NCBI GenBank assembly: GCA_034436555.1
Contig: DAOTUU010000033.1
Coordinates: 62,001 to 126,000 of the forward strand
Direction: 5' to 3'
From: JAFMJV01 sp034436555
GTDB taxonomy: Bacteria; Chloroflexota; Limnocylindria; Limnocylindrales; CSP1-4
Length of the DNA stretch: 64,000 nt
Shown here: one piece after another, positions 30,704 through 39,143 of the stretch
Layout: the number at the start of each line of letters is the position of its first letter
Position numbering within the stretch: the first letter of the stretch is position 1
The notes under the pieces: model-generated
What the model saw: only the letters and a program-made list of their open reading frames with translations
Told to the model about the DNA's origin: nothing
Database searches by the model: none
Made by a program: the position numbers and the translations under genes

Positions 30704-32371
30704 GTGGAAGCCATCGCACCCGACTCGCCGCCCGTGACCGGCACCAGGCCCACCTCCGGGACGGCGTCCATCGGGCGTCCCCGGCTGCGTGTGCCGCTCC
30801 ATCCGTTCCTGTTCGCCGCCTATCCCGTGCTGTTCCTGTATGCCGGCAACGTCGGCGAGGTCAGCCTCGGTGATGTGATCGCGCCGCTGCTGTTCATCGA
30901 GGCGGTGACCGCGGTCGTGCTCGTGCTGCTGTCGCTCGCGTTCCGCGACGCGCGGCGCGCGGGCATCGTGGTCTCGGTCTCGCTCATCGCGATCCTGATG
31001 TACGGGCAGGCGACGTGGGTCGTGGGCCGGCTCCGGATCCACTCGCTCGGCCGCATCGTCGAGGACACGCCCGGGCTGCTGCTCGTGGCGGCGGCCATCA
31101 TCGTCTCCATCGTCGTCGCGTGGCGCATCCGGGGACGCCTGGGGAGCCTGACCACGGTCCTCGACGTGGTGGCCGGGGTGCTGGTGCTGGTCACGCTCGT
31201 GGACGTGGTGCCCGATGTCGTCTCGGGGATCGAACCGCCCGCCGTGATGACCGACCGGCTGCCCGTGGTCGCGCACGGGCCCGGGACCGACCGGGACATC
31301 TACTACATCGTGCTCGATCGCTACGGCTCCGAGCGCTCCATCGCCAGCCTGTACGGCATCACCGACAACGACCTGTACCAGTGGCTCGAGGATCGGGGCT
31401 TCCGGGTCCTGCCCGACGCCCACGCGAACTACGTGTCCACGACGCTCTCGCTCAGCTCCGTCCTCAACATGGAGTTCCTGGAGACGCTCATCCCCCAGTC
31501 AGGCCCCAAGCCATCCGATTTTCAGAACGTGTTCGAGCTGCTCCAGGATCACCGCGTGGGACGATTCCTCAAGTCCCAGGGCTACGAGTACGTGCACATC
31601 GGAGGGTGGTTCGAGCACACCCGCAGCGCACGCATCGCCGACGAGAACCTGCACCCCAACGTCCTCTCCGACTTCGCCGCGGCCCTGTTCGACATGAGCG
31701 CGCTGCCGCTGCTGTCCAAGGCCACGGGCGTGTCCTTCACGTCGGTGGACCGCGATCGCCATGCGGAGGCCGCGCTGTTCGAGTTCGACGCGCTGGAGCG
31801 CGTCCGCGACCTGCCCGGCCCCACGTTCACCTTCGCCCACATCCTGATGCCCCATCCGCCCTACGTGTTCACCGAGGACGGCACGTTCGTGGACGGGTCG
31901 ACGCCCGGGGAGCGCGCGAGCTATGCGACCCAGGTGAAGTACACGAACGCGCGCCTGAAGGCGATCCTGGAGCCACTGCTGGCCCTGCCCGAGGAGGAGC
32001 GGCCCATCATCATCGTCCAGGCGGACGAGGGACCCTACCCTGAGCGGAATGGGGAGCTGCGCGCCTCCAGATGGACGGACGCCACGGGTGAGGAGCTGGA
32101 GGAGAAGTTCGGCATCCTCGACGCGTTCTACCTGCCCGGGCTGTCTGGCGAGCAGGCGACAATGCCGTCCACGATGAGCTCCGTCAACACCTGGCGGTGG
32201 GTCCTGCGGATGTACTTCGGAGCCGACCTGCCGCAGCTGCCCGACCGAAGCTGGGTGTCGGACAAGGCGAAGCCCTACGATATGACGGAGATCACCGACC
32301 GGATCCCGTCGCTCCACGACCAGGCGCTCGCGCCAGCCAGTCCTCCGCCAGCCAGTCCTCCGCCCGCCTGA
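30704..32371 (+). CDS. Membrane-anchored sulfatase-like hydrolase/transferase (paralogue 2)
   Basis: A 555-residue paralogue of the 26735-28363 product, alignable over its whole length by shared strings: the PVLFLYAxNxGE helix, DRYGSxRSxxxLYxITDND, GFRxLPDAHANYV, VGRFLKxQGY, HPPYVF, DEGPYP, KFGILDAxYLPGL and FGADLPxLPDRS. The N-terminus again holds about five membrane segments and the C-terminal two thirds an alkaline-phosphatase-superfamily domain. GTG 30704 is favoured by GGAGG six bases upstream. The C-terminus ends in two SPPPA units encoded by a 15-bp tandem duplication and overlaps the 3' end of miaA on the other strand by 80 bases. Confidence 0.72.
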   Translation: MEAIAPDSPPVTGTRPTSGTASIGRPRLRVPLHPFLFAAYPVLFLYAGNVGEVSLGDVIAPLLFIEAVTAVVLVLLSLAFRDARRAGIVVSVSLIAILMYGQATWVVGRLRIHSLGRIVEDTPGLLLVAAAIIVSIVVAWRIRGRLGSLTTVLDVVAGVLVLVTLVDVVPDVVSGIEPPAVMTDRLPVVAHGPGTDRDIYYIVLDRYGSERSIASLYGITDNDLYQWLEDRGFRVLPDAHANYVSTTLSLSSVLNMEFLETLIPQSGPKPSDFQNVFELLQDHRVGRFLKSQGYEYVHIGGWFEHTRSARIADENLHPNVLSDFAAALFDMSALPLLSKATGVSFTSVDRDRHAEAALFEFDALERVRDLPGPTFTFAHILMPHPPYVFTEDGTFVDGSTPGERASYATQVKYTNARLKAILEPLLALPEEERPIIIVQADEGPYPERNGELRASRWTDATGEELEEKFGILDAFYLPGLSGEQATMPSTMSSVNTWRWVLRMYFGADLPQLPDRSWVSDKAKPYDMTEITDRIPSLHDQALAPASPPPASPPPA

Positions 32372-33272
32372 TCGCGGCGGACAGCGCGTCCGGACCCGAG
32401 GTGAGCCAGGCGATGTCAGGCTCGGAGCGGAACCACGTGTCCTGACGCCGGGCGTAGCGGATCGTGCGGGCGGCGTCCTGGGCGATCGCCGTCTCGCGGT
32501 CGGTCTGGCCGTCCAGGACCGCGAACGCCTCGCGGTAGCCCATCGCGGAGTACGCGGCCAGTCCGTCTCCGTACCGGGTGCGCAGCCCCAGCGCCTCCTC
32601 GATCAGACCGTGGTCGAACTGCGCCCGCGCCCGGGCGACGATGTTCCGGTCGTGTTCGACGCGGTCGGGTCGGACGCCGAGCCAGAGCACCGGGCCGGGG
32701 TAGCCCATCGGCACGGGTGGAGGCGCGTCTCCCAGCAGTCGCGCGCGCTCCAGCGCGCGCACGACGCGGCGCGGGTTGGCGAGGTCGGTCCCCGCCGCCA
32801 CGCCCGGGGCGAGCGCGCGCAGTTCCCTGGCGAGCGCCTCCCGGCCGTCCGTCGCCAGCCGCGACTCCAGCTCCGCCCGGATCGCCGGGTCGTGTCCCGC
32901 CGCGTCGAGGGGCACCCTGCGCGCGACCACGCGCAGGTAGAGTCCCGTGCCGCCCGCCAGGATCGCGACCCGGCCGCGCTCGGCGATGCCCGCGAGCGCC
33001 TTGCGGGCGTGCGCCAGGAAGTCGGCCGCGCTGAACGCCGCATCCGGGTCCACGAGGTCCAGGCCGTGGTGGGGCACGCGCGACCGCTCCTCCGGGGTGG
33101 CCTTGGCGGTTCCGACGTCCATGCCCCGATACACCTGGCGGGAGTCCGCGCTGATGATCTCGGCGCCCGGGCCGTGCCGCGCGAGATGGTCCGCGAGATC
33201 CAGGGCGAGGCGGGTCTTGCCCGCCGCGGTGGCGCCGGCGATGACGACGAGCGGCGGGGCGGGCATGGCCAT
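32292..33272 (-). CDS. miaA: tRNA dimethylallyltransferase MiaA
   Basis: A 326-residue enzyme that transfers dimethylallyl to N6 of A37 in tRNAs reading U-starting codons; MiaB (next gene upstream) then methylthiolates it. The P-loop is GATAAGKTRLA, and ISADSRQVYRGMDVGTAK, GGTGLYLR and the C-terminal YARRQDTWFR are family hallmarks. The last ten or so residues contain two EDWLA units, the reverse-strand reading of the 15-bp duplication shared with the second sulfatase-like gene. The miaB stop lies 33 bases upstream of the miaA start. Confidence 0.94.
   Translation of the reverse strand: MAMPAPPLVVIAGATAAGKTRLALDLADHLARHGPGAEIISADSRQVYRGMDVGTAKATPEERSRVPHHGLDLVDPDAAFSAADFLAHARKALAGIAERGRVAILAGGTGLYLRVVARRVPLDAAGHDPAIRAELESRLATDGREALARELRALAPGVAAGTDLANPRRVVRALERARLLGDAPPPVPMGYPGPVLWLGVRPDRVEHDRNIVARARAQFDHGLIEEALGLRTRYGDGLAAYSAMGYREAFAVLDGQTDRETAIAQDAARTIRYARRQDTWFRSEPDIAWLTSGPDALSAAIRRAEDWLAEDWLARAPGRGATGSGR
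32332..32361. repeat. 15-bp tandem duplication inside the overlap of two convergent genes
   Basis: GCCAGCCAGTCCTCC occurs twice in tandem. It is translated on both strands, as SPPPA units on the plus and EDWLA units on the minus. Confidence 0.85.
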
Positions 33273-33305
33273 CGGCGGGGCGGGCGCTGCCGTCGGAGGG
33301 GCCCC

Positions 33306-35000
33306 CTACGCCGCGTCTGCGACGATGCGCCCGACGAGCGCGTACGGCCCGGCGTGCTCGATGGTCACGCGGACGAGCCGCCCGAGGTGCTCCGCCGGTC
33401 CGGGCGCGTGGACCAGCTTGTTCTCTCGATTGCGACCCGTCAGCTGCACCGCACCGGCCGGGCCGCGCGACCTGTCCGTGTCCGACGAGGCATCCGCGCG
33501 GGTCTCGGGCGCCGCGTTCGGGGTGTCCGCGCTGTCCGGGGAGGACTCGTGGGCGTGTCGGCCGCGTGGGGTCCGCAGCTCGTCGAACAGGACCTCCGTG
33601 GTCCGCCCCACCCAGGCCTCGTTGCGCTCACGCCCGATGGTCTCCTGGAGCGCCAGCAGCTCGTTGAGCCTGCGACGCTTCTCGTCTCCGGGCACGTCAT
33701 CGGGGAGCCGGGCGGCGGGCGTCCCGGGGCGTGGCGAGAAGGCCGCCGCGAACACCCCGTCGAAGCGGACCTCGCGCAGCAGCTCGAGCGTGGCCTGGTG
33801 CTGCTGCGCGGTCTCGCCGCAGAACCCCACGATGACGTCGGTGGTCAGGGAGATGCCCGGCACGGCGGCGCGCAGAGACTCCACGAGACGCAGGTATGAG
33901 TCCGCGGTGTACTGACGACCCATCCGCCGGAGCACGCCGTCATCCCCCGACTGGACCGGCAGGTGGAGATGCTCGCAGACGCTGGGCGACTCCGCCATCG
34001 CCGCGATGAGCCGGGGACCCAGGTCCCAGGGGTGCGACGTGATGAAGCGCAGGCGCGGGATGGCCGGGACACCGGTGTCGGTCCGGATGCCGTCGATGGC
34101 CCGCAGCAGGCTCGCGATGTCCGGCCTGCCGTCCAGCGGGACGTCTCGGCCGAGCTGGCGCACCGCTCGCACGTCGCCGAAGCGTGCCTCCGCCGGCAGG
34201 TCGTGGCCGTAGCTGTTGACGTTCTGGCCGAGCAGGGTCACGTCCCGATAGCCCGCGGCGGCCAGCGCCCGGACCTCGGCGAGGATGTCGTCGAACGGAC
34301 GGCTTCGCTCCGGGCCGCGGCTGAACGGCACGATGCAGTAGGTGCAGGTCTTGTCGCAGCCGTAGATGATGGGCACCCATGCGTGGGTGGCGCTGCCCCG
34401 GGCCACGCGCTCCCCGTCGACCGCCGCGGCACGGGTGGCGGTGAGTCGGTCGGCCGTGGCGGCGGTGCCGCGGTGCACCCGCGAGAAGCGCGCGACTCCC
34501 GCGAGGGCCCCCGGGGAGGTCGGTGCCAGCAGACCCAGGCGGAGGGCCAGCTCCGGCTCCTCGTCCGGGCGCAGGAACAGGTCCACGGCCGGGTAGCGAC
34601 GGGTCAGGCCGCGCACGTTGTCGGCGCGCACGGAACAGCCGGTCAACACGACGCGCAGCCGCGGGTTGGCCGCCTTGAGGCGAGCGAGCACCCCCATGCG
34701 CCCGATCACCTTCTGCTCGGCGGCCTCGCGGATGGCGCAGGTGTTGATGACGATGAGCTCCGCCGCCTCGAGGGCGGGTGCCTCTGAGCAGCCTGCGGCC
34801 AGCAGCGCGCCGGCCATCTCCTCCGAGTCCGACCGGTTCATCTGGCAGCCGAGCGTCCACACGTGGAAGCGCGGCTGGACCTGGTCGTCGGTGGCGAACT
34901 CCGCCACGCCGGGCTCCACCGCGTGTGCCTGTCGCGGTGCCTCACCGGCCGAGGTCCCGGGCGCGATGAGGTCGAGGACCGGCAGGGTGCGCCCGCTCAT
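33306..35000 (-). CDS. miaB: tRNA-2-methylthio-N6-dimethylallyladenosine synthase MiaB
   Basis: A 564-residue radical-SAM methylthiotransferase acting on i6A37 of tRNA. The auxiliary-cluster cysteines are at 52 (LGCQMN), 88 (NTCAI) and 122 (TGCSV); the SAM-cluster cysteines are at 215, 219 and 222 (CDKTCTYC). The C-terminal TRAM domain (TGRNRENKLVHAPG to VGRIVADAA) is interrupted ahead of it by about 45 Ser/Asp/Ala/Pro-rich residues (near 485-520), and the N-terminus carries an extra 40 residues, explaining the length above the usual 450. ATG 35000 overlaps the PHP gene stop. Forms a tRNA A37 modification pair with miaA. Confidence 0.93.
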   Translation of the reverse strand: MSGRTLPVLDLIAPGTSAGEAPRQAHAVEPGVAEFATDDQVQPRFHVWTLGCQMNRSDSEEMAGALLAAGCSEAPALEAAELIVINTCAIREAAEQKVIGRMGVLARLKAANPRLRVVLTGCSVRADNVRGLTRRYPAVDLFLRPDEEPELALRLGLLAPTSPGALAGVARFSRVHRGTAATADRLTATRAAAVDGERVARGSATHAWVPIIYGCDKTCTYCIVPFSRGPERSRPFDDILAEVRALAAAGYRDVTLLGQNVNSYGHDLPAEARFGDVRAVRQLGRDVPLDGRPDIASLLRAIDGIRTDTGVPAIPRLRFITSHPWDLGPRLIAAMAESPSVCEHLHLPVQSGDDGVLRRMGRQYTADSYLRLVESLRAAVPGISLTTDVIVGFCGETAQQHQATLELLREVRFDGVFAAAFSPRPGTPAARLPDDVPGDEKRRRLNELLALQETIGRERNEAWVGRTTEVLFDELRTPRGRHAHESSPDSADTPNAAPETRADASSDTDRSRGPAGAVQLTGRNRENKLVHAPGPAEHLGRLVRVTIEHAGPYALVGRIVADAA

Positions 35001-35887
35001 CGGTCGATCGCCTCGATCAGCGCGTCGGCGATCCCCGTCGGGATGTGCAGCGCCGCCCGAGCCGTGGCGTAGTCCATGGAATCGCCATGGTAGTCCGTGC
35101 CGCCGGTGGCGAGCAGCCCCCGGCGGCTCGCGCAGTCGGCCATGCGCGTGACGGTCGGTGGATCGAAGCTGCAATGGTGGACCTCCAGGCCGCGCAGGCC
35201 CCAGTCCATCAGCAGCGAGATGACGTCCGGCCGGTCCGGAGCCTCGGGCGCGTGGGCGAGCACCGCGATCCCACCGGCGGCCGCGATCACCTCGATCGCC
35301 TGTCGGGGCCCCAGGCCCTGGCGCGGCACGTAGCACGGGCCGCCGGGCTGGAGAAACCGCTGGAAGGCGTCGTCGACATCCCGGGCATGGCCTGCTCGGA
35401 CCAGCGCCCGGGCGACGTGAGGCCGACCGACCGAGTCGGCGGACGCGCCGGCATCGTCCGGGATCTCCAGGTCGAGCGACCACCCCTGCGCGCGCGCCCG
35501 CTCGAGCGTGAGCGCGATGCGGTCGCGCCGACCCCGTCGCTGGAGCGCGAGCGCATCCGCGAGCGCGGCATCCGACGCATCGAGGCCATAGCCCAGGATG
35601 TGCAGCTCGTCATGATCCCGGCCCAGCCCGACCCCTCCCAGCGCCTCTCGGCCGACCGTGTTGATCTCGATGCCCGCGATGACCCGGGGCGCCCCATCCG
35701 GCAGCGACCCGGCGACCTCGGTCACTGCCGCCAGCGTGTCGTGGTCGGTGATCGCCACGAGGCGCATGCGCGCGGCGGTCATCTGGCGAAGCAGTTCCGC
35801 GGGCGCCAGGACGCCATCCGATCGGCTGGTGTGCGTGTGCAGGTCGATCCACTCGCCGTCCGGCAGCGGGCCGGGAACCGTGGTCAC
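34997..35887 (-). CDS. PHP-domain phosphoesterase (TrpH/YciV-like)
   Basis: A 296-residue polymerase-and-histidinol-phosphatase (PHP) domain protein. Metal-binding motifs are DLHTHTSRSDG at the N-terminus, AITDHDTLAAV, GIEIN, VLAHAPEAP and GTDYHGDS near the C-terminus. Homologues of the YciV/TrpH group are RNases or nucleoside 3',5'-bisphosphate phosphatases, which would fit neighbouring tRNA and RNA genes. GTG 35887 overlaps the stop of the upstream phosphodiesterase gene, and the miaB start overlaps this gene's stop, so the three are translationally linked. Confidence 0.85.
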   Translation of the reverse strand: MTTVPGPLPDGEWIDLHTHTSRSDGVLAPAELLRQMTAARMRLVAITDHDTLAAVTEVAGSLPDGAPRVIAGIEINTVGREALGGVGLGRDHDELHILGYGLDASDAALADALALQRRGRRDRIALTLERARAQGWSLDLEIPDDAGASADSVGRPHVARALVRAGHARDVDDAFQRFLQPGGPCYVPRQGLGPRQAIEVIAAAGGIAVLAHAPEAPDRPDVISLLMDWGLRGLEVHHCSFDPPTVTRMADCASRRGLLATGGTDYHGDSMDYATARAALHIPTGIADALIEAIDR

Positions 35888-36666
35888 ACGTCCACCATCC
35901 GGCTGATCCGGTCCACCGCCACCGCCCGCCCGCCCTCGGAGGGTGCGACATCGATGAGCAGCGCGTTGAGGACCACGGGCCCGGAGCCCACCTCGAACCG
36001 CGTGGGCAGGCCGGTCAGGAACCGCGGCAGGACGGTCTCCGGCGCGAACCCGATGACCGAGTCGATCGGACCGGTCATGCCCAGGTCGCACACGAACGCG
36101 GTGCCGCGGGGCAGGATCCGGTGATCCGCCGTGGCCACGTGCGTGTGGGTGCCCACGACCGCGCTCACCGCACCGTCCAGGTGCAGCCCGAACGCGGTCT
36201 TCTCGCTGGAGACCTCGCAGTGGAAGTCCACCAGGCGCACCGGCGGCAGCTCGTCCGCGCCGTCGGCGAGCAGGCGCGCGACGTCCGTGAAGGGGTTCTC
36301 GATGGGCTGCATGTACGTCCGACCCTGGGCGCACACGACCACGACCTCAGTGCCGTCGAGGGCGTGGAAGATGCCCCAGCCCCGACCGGGCACCCCGTCG
36401 CCACCGTAGTTGAGGGGACGCAGGATGCGCTCGTCGGTGTCGAGGCGCGGGATGATCTCCTTCTTGTCCCAGATGTGGTTGCCGCTCGTGATGACGTCCA
36501 CGCCCGCGTCGTAGAGGGTCTGGGCCGTGGCGGGCGTGAGGCCCATGCCCCCCGCCAGGTTCTCGCCGTTCGCGGTCACCAGGTCGATGCCCCGCTCGTC
36601 CCGGAGCTCGGGCAGCAGTCTGTCCAGCGCCAGGCGCCCCGGCTTGCCGATGACGTCGCCGATCAT
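35884..36666 (-). CDS. ymdB: YmdB-like metallophosphoesterase
   Basis: A 260-residue calcineurin-like phosphodiesterase of the YmdB (TIGR00282) group; B. subtilis YmdB hydrolyses 2',3' and 3',5' cyclic nucleotides. Metal and substrate motifs: IGDVIGKPGR, TANGENLAGGMG, GNHIWDKKEI, DFHCEVSSEKTAFG and GTHTHVATADHRILP. In Bacillus ymdB is next to rny, and here it directly follows the RNase Y gene, which supports the assignment. ATG 36666 is the only conventional start; the family usually has 3-4 more N-terminal residues, so a CTG upstream might be used. Confidence 0.9.
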   Translation of the reverse strand: MIGDVIGKPGRLALDRLLPELRDERGIDLVTANGENLAGGMGLTPATAQTLYDAGVDVITSGNHIWDKKEIIPRLDTDERILRPLNYGGDGVPGRGWGIFHALDGTEVVVVCAQGRTYMQPIENPFTDVARLLADGADELPPVRLVDFHCEVSSEKTAFGLHLDGAVSAVVGTHTHVATADHRILPRGTAFVCDLGMTGPIDSVIGFAPETVLPRFLTGLPTRFEVGSGPVVLNALLIDVAPSEGGRAVAVDRISRMVDV

Positions 36667-36796
36667 CAGGACGCGCAGGATGCCCGCGCCGGGCCGTGCC
36701 GGGACCGGCGGCAGGCGGTCCGCGGCCCGCGTCTCCGCGACCGGGCGACGGGCGTCCGAGCCTGCTACGGCCGTGCCTCCAGGCGGAGCCGCGGCG

Positions 36797-38326
36797 TCAC
36801 TTCGCGTACTCCACGGCCCGCGTCTCGCGGATGACGGTCACCTTGATCTGACCCGGGTACGTGAGGCTCTCCTCGATCTTGCGCACGATGTCGCGCGCCA
36901 GGCGCGTGCTCGCGAGGTCGTCGATCTCCTCGGGGCGGACGAGGATCCGCACCTCCCGTCCGGCCTGGACCGCGAACGACCTCTCCACGCCGGGGAAGCT
37001 GTTCGCGATCGACTGAAGCTCCTCCAGCCGCTTCACGTACGTGTCCATCGTCTCGCCGCGCGCGCCCGGGCGCGACGCGCTGATGGCGTCCGCGATCTGG
37101 ACGATGGGCGACTCGACGCAGGTGTACTCGATCTCCTGGTGGTGCGCCGCGATGGCGTTGACGACCTTGGCGGGCAGCCGGTGCCGTTCGGCGATCTGGC
37201 CGCCGATCCAGGCGTGCGGCCCCTCCACCTCGTGGTCCACGGCCTTGCCGATGTCGTGCAGCAGGCCACCCATCTTGGCGATCTGGACGTCCGCGCCCAC
37301 CTCCGCGGCGATGACCGCCGCGAGGCGCGCGGTCTCCACGACGTGCTTGAGCACGTTCTGGCCATAGGACGTCCGATAGCGCAGGCGTCCCAGCAGCCGG
37401 ATGATCTCCGGTGGCAGTCCCGGGATGCCGGTGTCATACGCCGCCGACTCACCCGACTGGCGGATGAGCAGGTCGACCTCCGCCTTGGACTTGGTGACCA
37501 CGTCCTCGATCCGGCCGGGGTGGATCCGGCCATCCGCGATGAGCTTGGTGAGGGCGAGCCGGGCGACCTCCCGGCGCACCGGGTCGAAGCCGCTGATGAG
37601 CACCGATTCGGGGGTGTCATCGATGATCAGGTCGATTCCGGTCGCCTGCTCGAGGGCGCGGATGTTGCGGCCCTCGCGGCCGATGATGCGGCCCTTCATC
37701 TCATCCGACGGGATGGGCACCACGGTGACCGTCATCTCCGCGGTGTGGTCGACCATCACCCGCTGGATGGCCGTGACCACGACGTCGCGGGCCTTCTCCT
37801 CCGCCCCGTCGCGGGCGGACCGCTCGATCGCACGGGCCAGGCGGACCGCGTCGTGCTCCGCCTCCTCGCGCACCTGCTCCAGGAGCACGGACTTCGCCTC
37901 GTCCACGCTCATCCGGCTGACCTGCTCGAGGCTCGCGAGGTGCTCCTGGCGCGCCTGGGCGAGCTGTTCGCGCTGGCCCTCCAGCTCCCCCTCCTTGAGC
38001 ATCAGCTTGCGGCTGCGCTCCTCGAGCATGTCCGTGCGCTGGTCGAGCTGCTCGTCACGCTGCAGCAGGCGGCGCTCCAGCGCCGTGAGGTCGGCGCGCT
38101 TCTGGCGCCCCTCCTCATCGAGGTCGCGCTGCAGCCGGACCTGCTCGTCCTTGGCCTGGAGGATCAGCTCCTTCTGCTGGGCGCGCGCCTCTGCGACGAT
38201 CCGGCCCGCCTTCTCGTTGGCGGCCTTGACCGACTGGTTGGCGATGATGCCTCGAGCGAGGAATCCGATGCCAAGGCCGATCGCGACGGCAGCCAGCAGG
38301 GCCACCACGATGGCGATGTCGTTCAC
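36797..38326 (-). CDS. rny: Ribonuclease Y
   Basis: A 509-residue membrane-bound endoribonuclease that initiates mRNA decay. An N-terminal transmembrane helix (DIAIVVALLAAVAIGLGIGFLA) is followed by a coiled coil to about residue 190, a KH domain (EMKGRIIGREGRNIRALEQATGIDLIIDDTPE), and the HD domain with LLHDIGKAVDHE as the metal site. The C-terminus ends with IKVTVIRETRAVEYAK, as in the family. GTG 38326 follows GGGAGG closely and begins with the membrane helix. Together with RNase J and PNPase this completes a Gram-positive-type degradation set. Confidence 0.95.
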   Translation of the reverse strand: MNDIAIVVALLAAVAIGLGIGFLARGIIANQSVKAANEKAGRIVAEARAQQKELILQAKDEQVRLQRDLDEEGRQKRADLTALERRLLQRDEQLDQRTDMLEERSRKLMLKEGELEGQREQLAQARQEHLASLEQVSRMSVDEAKSVLLEQVREEAEHDAVRLARAIERSARDGAEEKARDVVVTAIQRVMVDHTAEMTVTVVPIPSDEMKGRIIGREGRNIRALEQATGIDLIIDDTPESVLISGFDPVRREVARLALTKLIADGRIHPGRIEDVVTKSKAEVDLLIRQSGESAAYDTGIPGLPPEIIRLLGRLRYRTSYGQNVLKHVVETARLAAVIAAEVGADVQIAKMGGLLHDIGKAVDHEVEGPHAWIGGQIAERHRLPAKVVNAIAAHHQEIEYTCVESPIVQIADAISASRPGARGETMDTYVKRLEELQSIANSFPGVERSFAVQAGREVRILVRPEEIDDLASTRLARDIVRKIEESLTYPGQIKVTVIRETRAVEYAK

Positions 38327-38509
38327 GATTGCCTCCCGTCCAGCTCGGTCGCTGGAGGTGCGCGGGGATGGTCGATGGCGGGCGTCGCGGCGCCACGGCG
38401 GCGACCCCACGAGGGAGCGCCGGGATCATGTGGACGGCGGTCGTCGTGTCGCGCCCCGGGCGACCCGGGGTCTGAGGGCGGCGATCACCGGGCGGGTGGT
38501 CTACCCGAG

Positions 38510-38539
38510 AGCGTAGCGGTCGCGCGCGCCGAGCGTCAA
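38510..38539 (-). promoter_or_regulatory. Sigma-70-type promoter of rny
   Basis: On the minus strand TTGACG (38539-38534) and TACGCT (38515-38510) are separated by 18 bases. Transcription from about 38503 would give rny a leader of roughly 175 bases, much longer than other genes here. Confidence 0.5.
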
Positions 38540-38576
38540 ACGAGCGGGCGAGGTCAGGGTCGGGGGCACCATCCGG

Positions 38577-39143
38577 TCAACCCAGAGGGGCGCCGCCTGC
38601 GAGGCCCAGCCGCCGGATGATCAAGCCCGCCGCATCCGCGGGCGGGGTCTGGTCCACGTCCACCTCCAGCGGTGCGACGCTCCGGAAGAGCGGCGCGCGG
38701 CGTGCGAGCTGCTCCCCCAGGAAGGTCTCCGGGTCGTCACCGTACGCGGGCCGGTGACCCTGGGCGAAGAATCGCGTCGCGAGGGTGCGGGGTGTGGCGG
38801 TGAGCCAGACGGTCGCCACGCCCGGCCCGCGAAGTGCCTCGCGACAGGCGGGGACCTCGATCGTGAACGCGGCCGGCGTGACCACCCGCGGTCGTGGCGC
38901 GGCGAGCGCCCCGAGCAGATGGCGCGCCTCCAGGGCATGCATGTCGTCCACACCCAGGGCGAATCGCAGCTCCCTGACCGTCCGACCCTCGCGCGCCTCG
39001 ATCGACGCGTCACTGTCATCCAGGGGCCAGCCCAGCGCGGCGGCGACGAGGCGTCCGACCGTGGACTTGCCGGCTCCCATCAGGCCCATCACGACGATGG
39101 CGTCCGTCGGTGCGGGGCGGTCTGGGGCGCGGGCGTCAGTCAC
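38577..39143 (-). CDS. Shikimate kinase-like P-loop kinase
   Basis: A 188-residue protein of the shikimate kinase family. GLMGAGKSTVG is the P-loop, WPLDDSDASIEAREGRTVRELR covers the DxD motif and Arg-containing region, and RPAYGDDPETFLGEQLARRAPLFRSVA matches the LID and following helix. The GGG motif that closes on shikimate in true AroK is replaced by VVTPAAFT, so shikimate may not be the substrate. GTG 39143 overlaps the upstream dehydrogenase by 8 bases, placing it last in the sugar-acid operon; a role as gluconate- or ketodeoxy-sugar-type kinase in that pathway is an inference worth testing. Confidence 0.65.
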   Translation of the reverse strand: MTDARAPDRPAPTDAIVVMGLMGAGKSTVGRLVAAALGWPLDDSDASIEAREGRTVRELRFALGVDDMHALEARHLLGALAAPRPRVVTPAAFTIEVPACREALRGPGVATVWLTATPRTLATRFFAQGHRPAYGDDPETFLGEQLARRAPLFRSVAPLEVDVDQTPPADAAGLIIRRLGLAGGAPLG

